A DNA stretch of 64,000 nucleotides from Buxus sempervirens (Eukaryota > Streptophyta > Magnoliopsida > Buxales > Buxaceae), in contig OX387185.1 in assembly GCA_947561395.2 (NCBI GenBank), positions 42,542,602 through 42,606,601 on the forward strand. The letters are read 5' to 3'. The stretch's first letter is position 1. The number at the start of each line of letters is the position of its first letter. Positions 24,111 to 38,900 of the stretch are shown piece by piece. The notes below the pieces were generated by a model. The model did not search any database. It worked only from the letters and a program-made list of their open reading frames with translations, and was not told where the DNA came from. A program made the translations under genes and the position numbers.

Positions 24111-24310
24111 NNNNNNNNNNNNNNNNNNNNNNNNNNNNNNNNNNNNNNNNNNNNNNNNNNNNNNNNNNNNNNNNNNNNNNNNNNNNNNNNNNNNNNNNNN
24201 NNNNNNNNNNNNNNNNNNNNNNNNNNNNNNNNNNNNNNNNNNNNNNNNNNNNNNNNNNNNNNNNNNNNNNNNNNNNNNNNNNNNNNNNNNNNNNNNNNNN
24301 NNNNNNNNNN
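24111..24310. other. Assembly gap (200 N)
   Basis: Exactly 200 N, probably a placeholder of unknown true size. The sequence to its right (24311 on) has no continuation of the upstream frame beyond about 27 codons and no PPR-like repeats, so most of the gene body is likely missing here. Confidence 0.99.
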
Positions 24311-25019
24311 GAAACTGCAGCATCTTACGTAGGCTGTAAGGTTTGTAGTTTGAAAAGGCTTCCCCTCTCAAATATTAGACCATTGATTTAGTTTAATTTA
24401 ATTGAAGCACGTATAAGTAAGATTAACTAGACCAGTTCAATTGAAACACGATTAGGGTTTAAATGGCTTTGCGTTTTGCGCAAACATCTAAAAACATTCA
24501 ACCTGCCAATCTAGAATGATGGTAATAAAATCAATTTCCAACTTAACTTTTTTACTTATAGTAACGTAGAAAGTTTAATAATTGGCTTCCTTACTTAAAA
24601 AAGACTCAGCTCCATCTTTATCTCTTAACCAAAAAAAAAAAAAAAAGGGCTCCATCTTTATCGATACTATGAATTGCCCTATCTAATAACTTCTCATATG
24701 TAAAATTCTAGCTTTTCATCTATTTTTTAATTGGTCGTTACCATCTATTTTTTAATTGGTGGAATCAAATTTGACGGAAAAGAAAATATACGAAATTAAC
24801 TAAACTACTCCTTAGTTAATAATTGGATTTCTTTGAAACTGTAATTTAGCTTCCAATCATAAACTACCTCTCCGGATTAAATTAAAAAACAGTATCAGTC
24901 ACCCGACTCCGAAATCTTCTAAGTTCTAACGAATCCTGAACCAAACTCTATACGGATACGTATCTTCATCGGAGTTATAGGATTCCATTACAAGTCAATC
25001 TCTTCCCTCCTTCCACCTC
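24311..25019. other. AT-rich flank between gap and beta-glucosidase
   Basis: There is no gene. It contains a 26-bp insertion with a 16-A run at 24623-24648, flanked by the exact 14-bp repeat GCTCCATCTTTATC (24609-24622 and 24649-24662). The last 150 bp are the proximal promoter of the next gene. Confidence 0.6.
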
Positions 25020-25027
25020 TATAAAAG
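25020..25027 (+). promoter_or_regulatory. TATA box of beta-glucosidase gene
   Basis: TATAAAAG lies 78 bp upstream of the ATG at 25105, fitting a short leader of about 45-50 nt. The leader contains repeated TTTCACTTTCACTTTCACTT. Confidence 0.7.
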
Positions 25028-25104
25028 GCACCCTCTTCCCACGCTTTGTTTCACACTTTCACTTTCACTTTCACTTCATCCGAAGATTCCGAACCTTAGA
25101 AAAT

Positions 25105-27954
<2,850 letters not shown>

Positions 27955-27955
27955 G

Positions 27956-28172
27956 TGTTTTTGTAGGGACTCTGTTTTCAATTTAGATTTGAGTACCAAT
28001 GGTCGGATCAGTAGTATAAAGTAGTTCTTAGTTAGAGCTTAGGGTTGGTTCTTCCCCTGTTATCATAGATGTTTTTGTAGGGACTCTGTTTTCAATTTAG
28101 ATTTGAGTACCAATGGTCGGATCAGTAGTATAAAGTAGTTCTTAGGGTTGGTTCTTCCCCTGTTGTCATAGA
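27956..28172 (+). repeat. Tandem duplication in the beta-glucosidase 3' UTR
   Basis: Unit 1 (27956-28069) and unit 2 (28070-28172) both start TGTTTTTGTAGGGACTCTG and are nearly identical. Unit 1 has about 11 extra bases (TTAGAGCTTAG region). It begins one base after the stop codon, so it duplicates the 3' UTR and probably its polyadenylation context. Confidence 0.9.
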
Positions 28173-28975
28173 GTTCTTTTCAGGGGTCTTAAAGTATTCT
28201 ATTCAATGGTTCTCCATATTCTTTTACAATGGGATTTGTTAGATTTATTTATTTTTTCAATGATGTTAGAATACATACCGAAGGTATGAATGATTGATTA
28301 ATAAATAATATTCAGGTTTCTGTCCTTGGATTGTTGATTCTGTTCCAGTCGTTGGAAACAAATGAAAACGGTGTTTCATTGTTCCTTGATCCTTTTTCGT
28401 TAAATCAAGGAGCTTGCACTTGCTGATTGACTTGGGGATTGAACGGGTTAAAAGAAAGTTACAAAAGCGCATAAGCGTTAAGGGTCCCATTCCTCTACAG
28501 CTTATGGGTAAGCATTTACCCATTAACACCACCAAATCCTATGCCGAATCTCTTGACTTCCAAAATGAGTACGCAAATAACCAAAAGCTTTTTCTCTACC
28601 TATACAAGCTATCCAAGTAAATATCACAAGAACAAAGAGCATGGAGCACAAGTATGAAGTTCAGGTGAATGAAACCTCTTCACAAAAAAGGAAGCTTCCC
28701 CTTATTGATTCAAGGACTTCCGGTGGCTCTACAGCAAAGATCCACATGAACTGGTAACCCACATGAGGCAATCTCATGCCATACCAGCTTGAAAATCTAA
28801 AAAGAATCGATTGTTTTCCCGCGACCGCTATCAAGAAATTATGGTCAGAAAGAAAATGAACCAATTCCCTCAATAGATCAGAAGAGTTACATAAGAATCC
28901 ACCGTGATGGGTCTTCCGATCTGATCTTGATTGCTGAGGTAATTACATCAAATCCTGAATGGTCTTTCTGGCTTG
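28173..28975. other. Spacer between convergent genes
   Basis: The beta-glucosidase (plus) and the glycosyltransferase (minus) converge here. 28173-28330 is likely polyadenylation flank of the former. 28620-28975 is likely 3' UTR of the latter. A 207-nt plus ORF at 28414 has no recognisable domain and I do not call it a gene. Confidence 0.5.
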
Positions 28976-31900
28976 CTATTTGCACTGATTAGACTGTGAA
29001 CTCCAGTCATCAAGGAGACTGGTCATGTACTCCCCAAACTTCTTAGCTTGAGGTCCAGGCTTGACAACATTGACATCACCCCATTGAGAGCATGGATCAA
29101 TCCACCAGCTCTTTCGGCCAGTGCACCAGGCCCCTGGAGCAGCTCGATTGCCGCTCCGCTGAAGGATTTTCTCATCAACCATATCCAGCACTGGATCGTG
29201 TTCTTCAAACTGTCTTGCAAAAGCAGCCCCACTCTGAACCATCTGGTCAAAATCAGATATATTGAGGAAATGGGGTTCCATCTTGGGCGGACTGTCCCAA
29301 ATCATGTATCTTAGATCACCATTCACCGTTGTGTTTCTGAAATCTTCTGCGTTGCAAATAACTGAATGGAAATAGCCTTCTTCGGATAGAATTACATTGG
29401 TAAAATACATAAGAAGAGTTCTTGGTAGGTTATCCCAACCAAGAATACAGAACTCCAAAAAGGATCGGCTCAGAGTAACCCATGGGGAACCTGCTAAATA
29501 TGAAAGGCATGCACATTGTCATTGGATGAGGTTTTGGGGCAACTGTTGCAACACACCAACATTTAAGTTTCATGTATCAGATATACAATAGTGAGAAGAA
29601 AATATACCTGTGAAAAATTTAAAAGCATCAGGTGTTGGCCGCTTTTCTGTAGCATGGAAGATTTGGGTCCTCCTAGCCAAGTAGATCCCTGGGTCAACTA
29701 CAATTGGGTGGACCCTCTGGTACCTGTGAAAACATAAATTCTAATTAACAAAACACTCCAGTGTTTTAGTATGCAAGTGTGTAATTTAAAAAAAGGGTCT
29801 AAGAATTGCATACTCTTTCCATCCAAGGTCACTGGTGTGATCAATAAAATTAAGGCCCCTTCTTGCAGAAGAAAACACATGGGACAGATCTGAAAATAAG
29901 AAAAAAAGTAACGAGAGTGAATGGAGGTTCAAGAAATAACAATATGCAATGAGAACAGAAATAAGATCTATTATTGGGACTCCATCAACTGGAGTTTCAT
30001 GTATCATATAATGATGACAAGGAGCAAAATTTCAAGCTTGTCAGACTTTTTTTTTATGAAGCAAGCTTGTCAAACATTAGATAGCATAACTGCCATTACT
30101 AAAATAACTTGAGAATGGTATGAAGGTGATAATGCAGATAATTCAGTAATAGAACAATAACAGCTGAGTAACAGTAGATGTTCACTGTTTAAACCAAAAA
30201 TACCAAGGGAATAGGACAATTAAATAAATATGACATCAGTTAAGTTTTTCTTTAACAATGATATAAAAAAAAGGCTAAAACTTTGCAACACAATGAATTA
30301 CATTTAATCACAAGTCCTGTAATTAGAGAAGGCGCATACTGGATGCTGGATCTGAAGGTTGGAACTCTAAGGCACATTCCCATGAATGTTATTGTCACAC
30401 ATTTATTACTGAAATGGAACAGGAGAAGTGATCAGTTACCATATCAACATTTAACCTTCGGTCCTTCACAGACAATTCCATACATTTTTTTTTTTTTTGG
30501 TAGAAAAAAAAAACACTGAAAACTACAATTCCATACATGTTTCAGCAAGGAAAACCACATTTACATTAACACTGAAAACTATTTTACACTTTCACATATA
30601 TAATTTGTACATTGAGGTTTCCAATTCCAAAAACCTTCAATTATCAAATATGTTGTGGCTGGAGTTAGAGCCCAAGAATCTTCAGAATGTTCCAAAATAT
30701 ATCTTACGATAAATTATATATCATAAACGGTCAAAATTAGAAGTCAAAGAAGAAAAACTAACGATGTTTACCTTGATATTTCTCAAATATATCTGCAAAA
30801 ATTCATTTTTATTCAAATACAACAGAAATAGCACGTTTTTACATTTAAGATTTTACAATCATTTCAAGAAGCACGTTATAAGTAAAGCCTCAATGAAGAA
30901 ATGACAAGAACCAACTCTTTGAACCTGTCATAGTCAAAACTATCATGGTTAAAATGCAGCTTGAAATTAATATTTACCATCCAGGTTTAGAAATTAAGAT
31001 ACAAAACTGCAGATGATTCCTACATACAAGTCACCCTAAAGAAAGCTCCTGAACAATGTAATTTGCTTTGGAATTTTTCACCAAGCATCAGCCCTAGGAG
31101 CCCAACGCGTTTAACATTACCCAGGTGAGCCACTTACAATGTTCACCAAAAGTAACTTCAGAAACCCTTTCAATTGACTAAGATCAAAGGCTTTAAAAGG
31201 GGAAAAAAACTAACTTGTTATGCAAAAACACTAGATACAATACCATAAAGAAAACCAATGTGGTCATCATTACAGAACCCTAAGAAACAGAATACCACAA
31301 TAGAGGGCACTCACTCTTTGTGCCCCTTGTGAATGGAACCAAAAAAAAAAGGCATCGTAAACAAGGAAATACTAGGGATATATTCAAAAGAAAAAAAAAA
31401 AAAAGAAGAAGAAATTGGGAAAGGGGAAATTAGCAACAGAAATTTGGGATATGCTATAACAAAACTATTTACACTAGAAATATCAAAAAATACATGAAAT
31501 ACATAAGGCAAATTTAGGAAAACCACAAATTTTATGCATATATGCTGCATTGATACTTAAGACTTATTTTCATATTCAAAATAATGCCCATAACAGTTTT
31601 TTTAAGACCAACAGATACTGCAATGGTTAATATGGCTCAAAAAAATTCACATAGAAACAAATTGAACATGTGAAACATGACAACATTGCGTTTCTCAACG
31701 ACTCAAAAGTCCCAAAGTTCCTTACAAGGTACGTATGTAGGGAATTCTACCCACAGATCAACTGCCCATATTCATATCCAGAGATGAATATTCATAGACG
31801 AGTTCCATTCAAATGCAATAGCATAATAACCAATATAGCTATGACTAATTTATAATATAAATCTAAGTTAATACCAATTATTCCAAGCTAGCATGAGTTT

Positions 31901-32347
31901 TTGTATTATTCTCTGTTTTTATTAACATCTTGATTACTATTGAACTATTTCTTTTACCGTCATACTCGCAAAATATCAGTTAAGGAGTATAAGCACCTCT
32001 ACATTGCACAAATAGTTACCTCCCGATAATGCATTTATTTTTGGCTTATTTAATCATTTTCATATTACTTTCAATCTCCAATAATATAATTTAATTATGT
32101 ATACTATGAACAAATTGACCAGTATTTTTATAATATAAACATGCAATCCATTTTAAATTGCATTTCCATGAGAAACTGAATTTTTTTAATACATATTGAA
32201 TAAGATAGCAAGTCAGCAATTAATTTTTTGGCCGGTCTATAGATTGGTCTTTTGATGCACGCGAATGATTAATTCATAGCAAGGTTTTCCGTTTTACGAA
32301 ATTTTGCAATAGTTGGAAAAATCAAAAAAACACAAAACGTGGTTTTT

Positions 32348-32381
<34 letters not shown>

Positions 32382-35300
32382 AATTGTGCCCAAATTAAGC
32401 GAAATTTCAATTTGTGCTGACAAAAAAAAATCTTTTTAAGCACACCACTAAAAATCATCAAAAATGCAATCTGGAAATTTGCGAAACATGCATTGGGTGG
32501 GGGGGGTGTTGGGGGGTGGGGTGTTGTAAAAGGTAAAATCTTGGCAACAATCCATGCATGATTCATAGTTAAAATTAAAAAAAAACTAGGTTGAAGCCTC
32601 AAAAACCATTTTCACCAAACTTCAACTTAGTTAACTTGAAATTTTTTGGTGAAACCATTGCCATGCAACAATGTTTTTTAAATAAATAATAGCTTGTTAT
32701 TAACCAAAATAGAAGGCGACTTCCAAAGAAGGACTCCCAAGCCATACCAATTGTATACAAAAATTAGCAACCCTCTTTGTTGATCTAAGCACATGGGAGA
32801 ATGATCAACTTAGTTAACTTGAAATTTTTTGGTGAAACCATTGCCATGCAACAATGTTTTTTAAATAAATAATAGCTTGTTATTAACCAAAATAGAAGGC
32901 GACTTCCAAAGAAGGACTCCCAACCCATACCAATTGTATACAAAAATTAGCAACCCTCTTTGTTGATCTAAGCACATGGGAGAATGAGATGTTCAGCCCA
33001 TTTATTAGACTGCTCCACACATCAAATTGTTTCATTCGCATGCATTGCATATATTTTTAATCTAGATTTAAAATTTTTCCCAGATGTGCTCTTTGTCCGT
33101 TGTACAAATCAAAAGCCAAAAACACATCAAATCTCTCAAAATCTCACAGAAACAAGCTTGAACCATTGTAGCGAAGATGCATGTACAACAGTTTGGTATT
33201 AGAAAAATAATTATTATTTCTTCTAATTGAAGTACATTAGCAATTATTTAAAGTGCTGATAAAAGTAATAAATAACCATCAAAATGTTAATGACTAAATA
33301 ATAATTCAAAATTGATAAACATAAAAATGCTAAAATTTACCTACTTCTTCAACCTGCCTTCACTCTAGTGCTTACCAGCCTTTAGATTGGATAATAATTA
33401 ATTGACTAATACAATTCTCTGTAAAATAAAAGTGACATTACCTTTTTTTTAAGTGAAAGAATTTTAAAAAAATTTCAATAAACTAACACTATAGACACAA
33501 AAGTTTTTTCGTTCAACTTGAACCCTATTCAAGTGAGTATTGGTAGAATATGGCAATCAACCCTAAGAAAGCACAAAGATGCACATAAGATCAACAGATT
33601 TGACTTTTACCATCATAAAAACCACTAGATCAAGCATGTCCTTATTGAGATTTTCCATTATCTAGATTTTATGGATAGCTATATTTTGACTTAACCTAAT
33701 CAAAACAGTCGAAACACATTAAGACAAGCCCAATCCGCCCAATCCACCCAATCAAAATAATTGGCTCAAAAAGAGGAAAACAAGATAAATTCAATCCACC
33801 TTATCGACCAATCCCAAGTTTTTCATGCTTTTATCATCTCTCATAGGCTAAGAAATTGGTAATCTAGATTTTAAGTTGGGATTAGCATTGATCTCAGCTC
33901 TCTGATCCATCAACTCACACAAGCATCCCAAGTTTTTGAATTTTTTGAATCACCTTTTGAGGTCCAAAGACAAATATATCCAATAAATAGTTGAGGGAAT
34001 ACTGGCCAATGATCCAACTCACAACTTTTTACCATTTATGCCATCCTCCCATATCAATTTTCTTCAGCTGAAATCTTAATATTTATATCTTAAGCCTAAC
34101 ATTTCCACCATTGAAAGTATATATACTTGGAAGACAGTTTTATCCCATCCAAAAGACCAATCTGTCAATTTCAAATTATCAGAAGTAACCTAAAGATAAG
34201 TACACGGTTACTTTTCTAGTATTGTTACATTTCAATAACAAAATAAGTCAAACTCTAGAGAGGACTGTAGCAGAATCAATAAGTAACCAATTTAAACAAG
34301 ATGACTCTTATAATAAAACCTTCAAATACATTGACCTCTTGTTACACATCAAATCTATGTTACATGGACTCGAGTACGAGTGTCGGGTGTGGGTATGTGT
34401 CTAGGGTTCAAATTCACTTGACCCTCAAAACTTAGGATACGAGAACTCGGTTGAGAAGTGTTTAAAATTTGGGTAAGGATACTGGGATTCAGCTAAAAGG
34501 TCTCCAAATAAATGTCAATAATGACAGTTAGAAGCCTGGCTTTCATATATCTGTTTTTCATTTTCTTTCCCCTGTATATTGCTTGCAATTTTTGAGTTTG
34601 TGAATATACATTCTCTCTTTGCAAAACTATTATCCTTTTTTATTCATTACTTGCAAGTTAATTATTTGATAGTTATTTTCTGATTGATCTTGTGCTACCA
34701 TGTCCAAGAGAACATGCGAAGGACGCATATCTCATACCCATACCCATGTCGTGTTGTGTCAGACACTAGTACTTTGGGTCGTGTAAAGTGTCCATGTAAC
34801 ATAGCACCCAATAGAGTCATGAGTTCTTGTTTTACCATTTCACTTGAATAGAAGTCCATAGAGTCCAACCACATTGTAAAAGGGGCTACTTCTAAGTTCT
34901 TTTTCCTTACACCAATTCTCATCGTAGAGGCAAAATTGTTTCTTCAGATGCTTGCAACTGCCTCAGCCACCTAAATTTTGGCCTTGCTTACACACCATGA
35001 GAAGGTCACCTAAAAAGTTATGCCTTCCTAAGTACGATAGGCACTATAAGGCTTGTCAAAACAAAGCAGTCAAACAGGCAAAATGTTGATCACAATGGTT
35101 TGATTAGGTAAAAGAAAATGCAAAATTATCATACACATTTTAAGAAGTTTCAAAAAAGTTTTTTTTTTTTAATAAGTAAATAAGAGATAGTATTAGAATA
35201 GAAGATCCAAGGATACAAGTATACAAAATGTGTACTAGGATGGTACCAAAACACCCTCCATCTCAAGATATAGCAAATAAGAAACAAAACAGCAAGCTAC

Positions 35301-38300
35301 ATCAGGACTCCTCCCCCCTTTACAAATCTGAAAAACTTCTGCAACCCAGCAAGTCTTCTAGAAGTATGTTATTCACTAGAGATTGAGCGGAAAGCCATGT
35401 ACCAGCCTTAACACTCTCCTCTCCAAACATGACCAATTTCTCTCTATGTCCCGAAGTTTCAAAAAAGTTTTTGGGATACAGAATCTCTGATAATCAAACA
35501 AGGGGCTAGTACAAAATTTTAATTGATATTTGATATATCTCTTTTATTGAGAAATTTTTGTGAAGTTATACATTATGTTAAGCACATATCTTAATCAAAA
35601 TTTAAATAGTGTGATCTATCACGATAGATATGAAGGAAACAAGTTAAATTCCAGCAACCCATGAATTGCACCCAACAGTACATATTTAAAACATTGATTC
35701 AACAACAAAATGGAATAGATAAATAGAGAGAGAGAGAGAGAGAGACTGAACCATAGATCATTTTTTTGCCTATTGTTATCTCAAGAAACAATATGGCATA
35801 ACCAAAAATAAATCAGGAATACAACCAAAAAATAAAATTGGACCATTAGAATGCAATATCATTATAAGCTAGCAAAATCACAAAGATAGGAACTACTTTT
35901 GAACCCTCTCATCAATTCCCCCAGCCCCGTAAACCAATGATCTCCCTTGGATTTAACTTGTTAGTGCTCGAGTAAGTTAATGAATCTAAATGTTGTTAGT
36001 CATAAACAAGAAAAATGTACATTGTTTCAGTTCACATAGGATCAAAGCTACATGGACACCTCCACACAAATGACACACCCCAATCTTACATGCATTGAAC
36101 AAATATCAGATTCAATAATCCAACAGATTCTAGTACCATACTTGTTAGATTTCCATATACTTGTTTTCCATTACCAATAAACATCTAATAAATAACTCCA
36201 TGTTCTACTACATAATTTTATAAGCTCATTAAGCACTTGCTTACAACAATATGAGGCAATTTTTGGGGCACTTATTAAGATTGTGATATTGTTTAAACTC
36301 ATCATATCCTACAAATAAATTTTTTTTCTTCAGTGTGAATCAAATACATTAACGTGTCTACATATCCAAATTTCTTTAATTCGCCATATCCAACATTTTT
36401 ACCAGTGTCAAATTCTAACATTTATACCCTTACCCATGCAACATGTCAAGATCTATAATGCATCTAAATAGATGAAGTAAAATTAGAAATTGAAGTCGAA
36501 AGTCTATATGAGGCTATAGATCTCTTACAGTAAAGAAATCTCTTATTTAGTTATCTACCTTAATGGCTTTATTATCAAATAGAGCTTACACTCCTTTTTT
36601 CTTTGGGTGTTCATAGCAACTGTAAAGTACTACTTTATCTTTTTTTCTTCTTACCTTATAATTGATCAAATGCCAAAGTTTTACAAGCTTTGAGTTTCAT
36701 TGTTGTCAAAACCTATTTTTCACAATATCTATTACATTCTTTTGTGTATGATGCCTCCACCAAGGGGAACTTCTTCTCATCAAGAGGGCTAAGACAGGGT
36801 AACCATTTATCCTTGGTGTTGCTCACTTTTCTTATCAATGTAAGGAATAGTTAGTGTAGAAGCAATGTATCTTCAAACTACGGAAAGGACCTTTCCTGAT
36901 GGCAGATCCAGGACTCCAAAACTAGATTAAAAAACTAAGCTTGCAAAGAAGCAAGAAATACTGAAACCGTTTCATTGATTTTGCCTTGTCTCTTTTAGTT
37001 TCTTAATTTATATATAGGCTTCCCTCTGGTGCACATCCCTTTGATTGCTTTGTGTCGATGAAGTTTCCCAGGGACAGAAAGATTGGAAGCTAGTGTAACA
37101 AGCTTTATTGTAGGCAATACTTGGGTTCTATTTTTGGGATCAGGTTTGAGAATATTTGTTCTTAGAAACATATCCAAATTGAGTTGGTGAAGTAAATGGT
37201 GGCTTTATGGCTTTATATCTCACCCTGTGAAGCAACAGGTTGAGAAGTGGATTCTACCCAGGGAAAGTCCTAAGTCTTCCGTGGAGAACCCAAGAGCTTT
37301 AAGGGTTCAAATTAATTCCATAGATCACAATAGAAACATCAGATGTGTTTTCTCAGAACCAATTGGAATTGGAAAGCATCAGAGCAGAGGTGTGACAGTG
37401 TTAGCAAGGCTAGGAAAAGCATGACCCATTGGGTTTAAGACAAGGGGGGATTTATAGTGGTTTCTCAGTTACAGAATATCAATTGGTGCTCTTGGAATCT
37501 TATTCATAGTATGATGACATTTATTGACAAATATTTTCTTTTGATGAAAGTCACTAATATATTAAATATAATAAAAAGGAAATACAACAGTGGGCTACCC
37601 CTTGAATGAATTTAATTGGAGAATTCCCATTTATTTGTCATACAAAACTTGGAATTGCAAACAACTATCAACATACATGTAGCCTATAAAAATAAACTAT
37701 AGCCACCCTCAACTAAAGCTTCGGGGAAAAAAATGAAAAAGCAAATTCCTCTCATCTTCATATGAATTAAGAAAACATTAGTAAAATCGTTTCAAGTAAA
37801 AGAAACATATACAATTTCCTAACTTAAACAAAAACAAAACCAGAACAAAACAGACCCATTTAAATTTTCCAATGAATCAAAACATCAGAACTACGATTTT
37901 TAACAAACCAATAATCTGAAAAACAAAAATAACCGAAAAAAATGTTAAAGACACACTAAACAAACTATAATAACAATGGCACATACCATCCTGAGAAAGA
38001 AGTGGATAATCCGTTGCGCTTAAAGTGATGAACCAGTCCCAACCACCATCAACTCTCAAGAGAATAGAAGCGGCACGAAGCGTAGCTGCGATATTCGACG
38101 ATCCCATGTATGTCACCGGATCCGGCTTCCCTACCACATCAACATTTCCAAAAGCGCGAATAGCTGGAACAGCTCGGACAGCAGAAGCCAATTGAACGCG
38201 TTCAGCATTAGAAGCATCAGCCCCAAGATGTAGAAGGTAACGATTACGAGGGTGATAGACCGCAAGGAGTAATCTCAGCATCCGGTTCTTGTGCCCTCTC

Positions 38301-38482
38301 CCTCCAGAGATGTAATAGGCGAAAGCAGGGGGATAGGAAAGGCCATGTTGAACAATGGACGGAAAGAAACTGTGTGGACTGAAAGCGGAAGAACTGAATC
38401 CGGAGATTGAAGAAAGGAATAAAAGCAAAGAAACGAAGGCGGCAGAGAAGAGAGTGAAAAGCCATTTCTTCTCAGCTCCCAT
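28976..38482 (-). CDS. GT14 glycosyltransferase, probable AGP beta-glucuronosyltransferase
   Basis: Type II Golgi membrane protein of CAZy family GT14 (core-2/I-branching domain). Plant GlcAT14 members add glucuronic acid to arabinogalactan-protein glycans. Exons: 38482-37987, 29889-29814, 29723-29608 and 29490-28976, total 1203 nt, 400 aa, all phases consistent. Residues 7-28 (WLFTLFSAAFVSLLLFLSS) form the single signal-anchor. The catalytic region begins AYYISGGRGHKNRMLRLLLA, continues NFIDHTSDLGWKE and ENRPTPDAF-like sequence, and ends GWDNLPRTLLMYFTNVILSE, DLRYMIWDSPPKMEPH and a C-terminal SNQCK. Intron 1 is 8097 bp and full of repeats. Family assignment is firm; the exact donor/acceptor is inferred from resemblance to GlcAT14A. 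Confidence 0.93.
30033..30075. repeat. Micro-insertion of T-run with 14-bp direct repeats
   Basis: CAAGCTTGTCAGAC (30033-30046) and CAAGCTTGTCAAAC (30062-30075) flank a 15-bp TTTTTTTTTATGAAG. It resembles a target-site duplication around an extremely truncated retroposed tail. Confidence 0.55.
30472..30538. repeat. Micro-insertion with exact 14-bp direct repeats
   Basis: ACAATTCCATACAT occurs at 30472-30485 and 30525-30538. The 39 bp between start with a T-run and contain an A-run (GGTAGAAAAAAAAAACACTG). It lies in intron 1 of the GT14 gene. Confidence 0.65.
32350..32380. repeat. 31-base G homopolymer
   Basis: An uninterrupted run of G is followed 100 bp later by more G runs (32496-32521). 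It lies in intron 1 of the GT14 gene, so the transcript would carry the C version. The length may be an assembly artefact; if real it is a strong quadruplex candidate. Confidence 0.75.
32623..32988. repeat. 183-bp tandem duplication in GT14 intron 1
   Basis: Units 32623-32805 and 32806-32988 both begin CAACTTAGTTAACTTGAAAT and differ at very few positions (for example AAGCC versus AACCC). Such near-identity indicates recent duplication or gene conversion. Confidence 0.92.
35144..35472 (-). mobile_element. 5'-truncated retroposon (LINE-like) with 20-bp target duplication
   Basis: GAAGTTTCAAAAAAGTTTTT is present at 35144-35163 and 35453-35472. The 289 bp between begin with a T-run and then AATAAGTAAATAAGAGATAG, i.e. 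a poly(A) tail on the minus strand. Tail plus variable-length target duplication plus 5' truncation is the pattern of target-primed reverse transcription. No domain is left. Confidence 0.75.
36750..36850 (+). pseudogene. LINE reverse transcriptase fragment in GT14 intron 1
   Basis: A short open stretch encodes FFSSRGLRQGNHLSLVLLTF, which matches the LINE reverse transcriptase motif RGLRQGDPLSP with substitutions. Flanking sequence (to about 37440) may belong to the same insertion but is too decayed to follow by eye. Confidence 0.6.
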
Positions 38483-38900
38483 GGTGGCCCAATCCGATGC
38501 AGGGGCATGGAATTAGGGTTAGAGTTGGTGGAAACCGAGTCTTTTAGATTGAATGAATCAGCAAATTCCCAGATCGTTTGATCTATCTGTGCTTCCGTCT
38601 TCGGTGATGCAAGGTAAACATGGAACCTGGGTTTTTGGTTATCGAGAATTGCACTTAAAGAGAAAACTCGAATTACAGGAGCTTCAAGCTTTCCCTGTTC
38701 CTTTCTGAATCAAAGACACTTTAACTGAAACGGAAAAAGAAGCTTCGATTGAAGAAGGCTTCAGGTTAGGGTTAGGGTTTGCAGTTCAGATAGATCTCCT
38801 GGTGGCATTCATGCACTCCCTCTCCGTCTCCCCCTCTCTCTCTCTCTCTCTCTCTCTTCTTTCCTCCCTCTCTTTCTGAACAGAAGAAATGAAAAGTGAA
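38483..38900 (-). promoter_or_regulatory. 5' region of the GT14 gene with CT/GA microsatellite
   Basis: About 340-380 bp upstream of the ATG (38834-38857) is a (CT)n run, which reads as (GA)n on the coding strand. GA/CT-rich tracts are common in plant core promoters and 5' UTRs. AACCCTAACCCTAACC-like telo-box repeats lie at 38763-38781. Confidence 0.5.

Noticed and set aside
36995-37424. Short ORFs in GT14 intron 1 as a nested gene
   Set aside because: The region lies next to a LINE reverse transcriptase scrap and has no intact domain.
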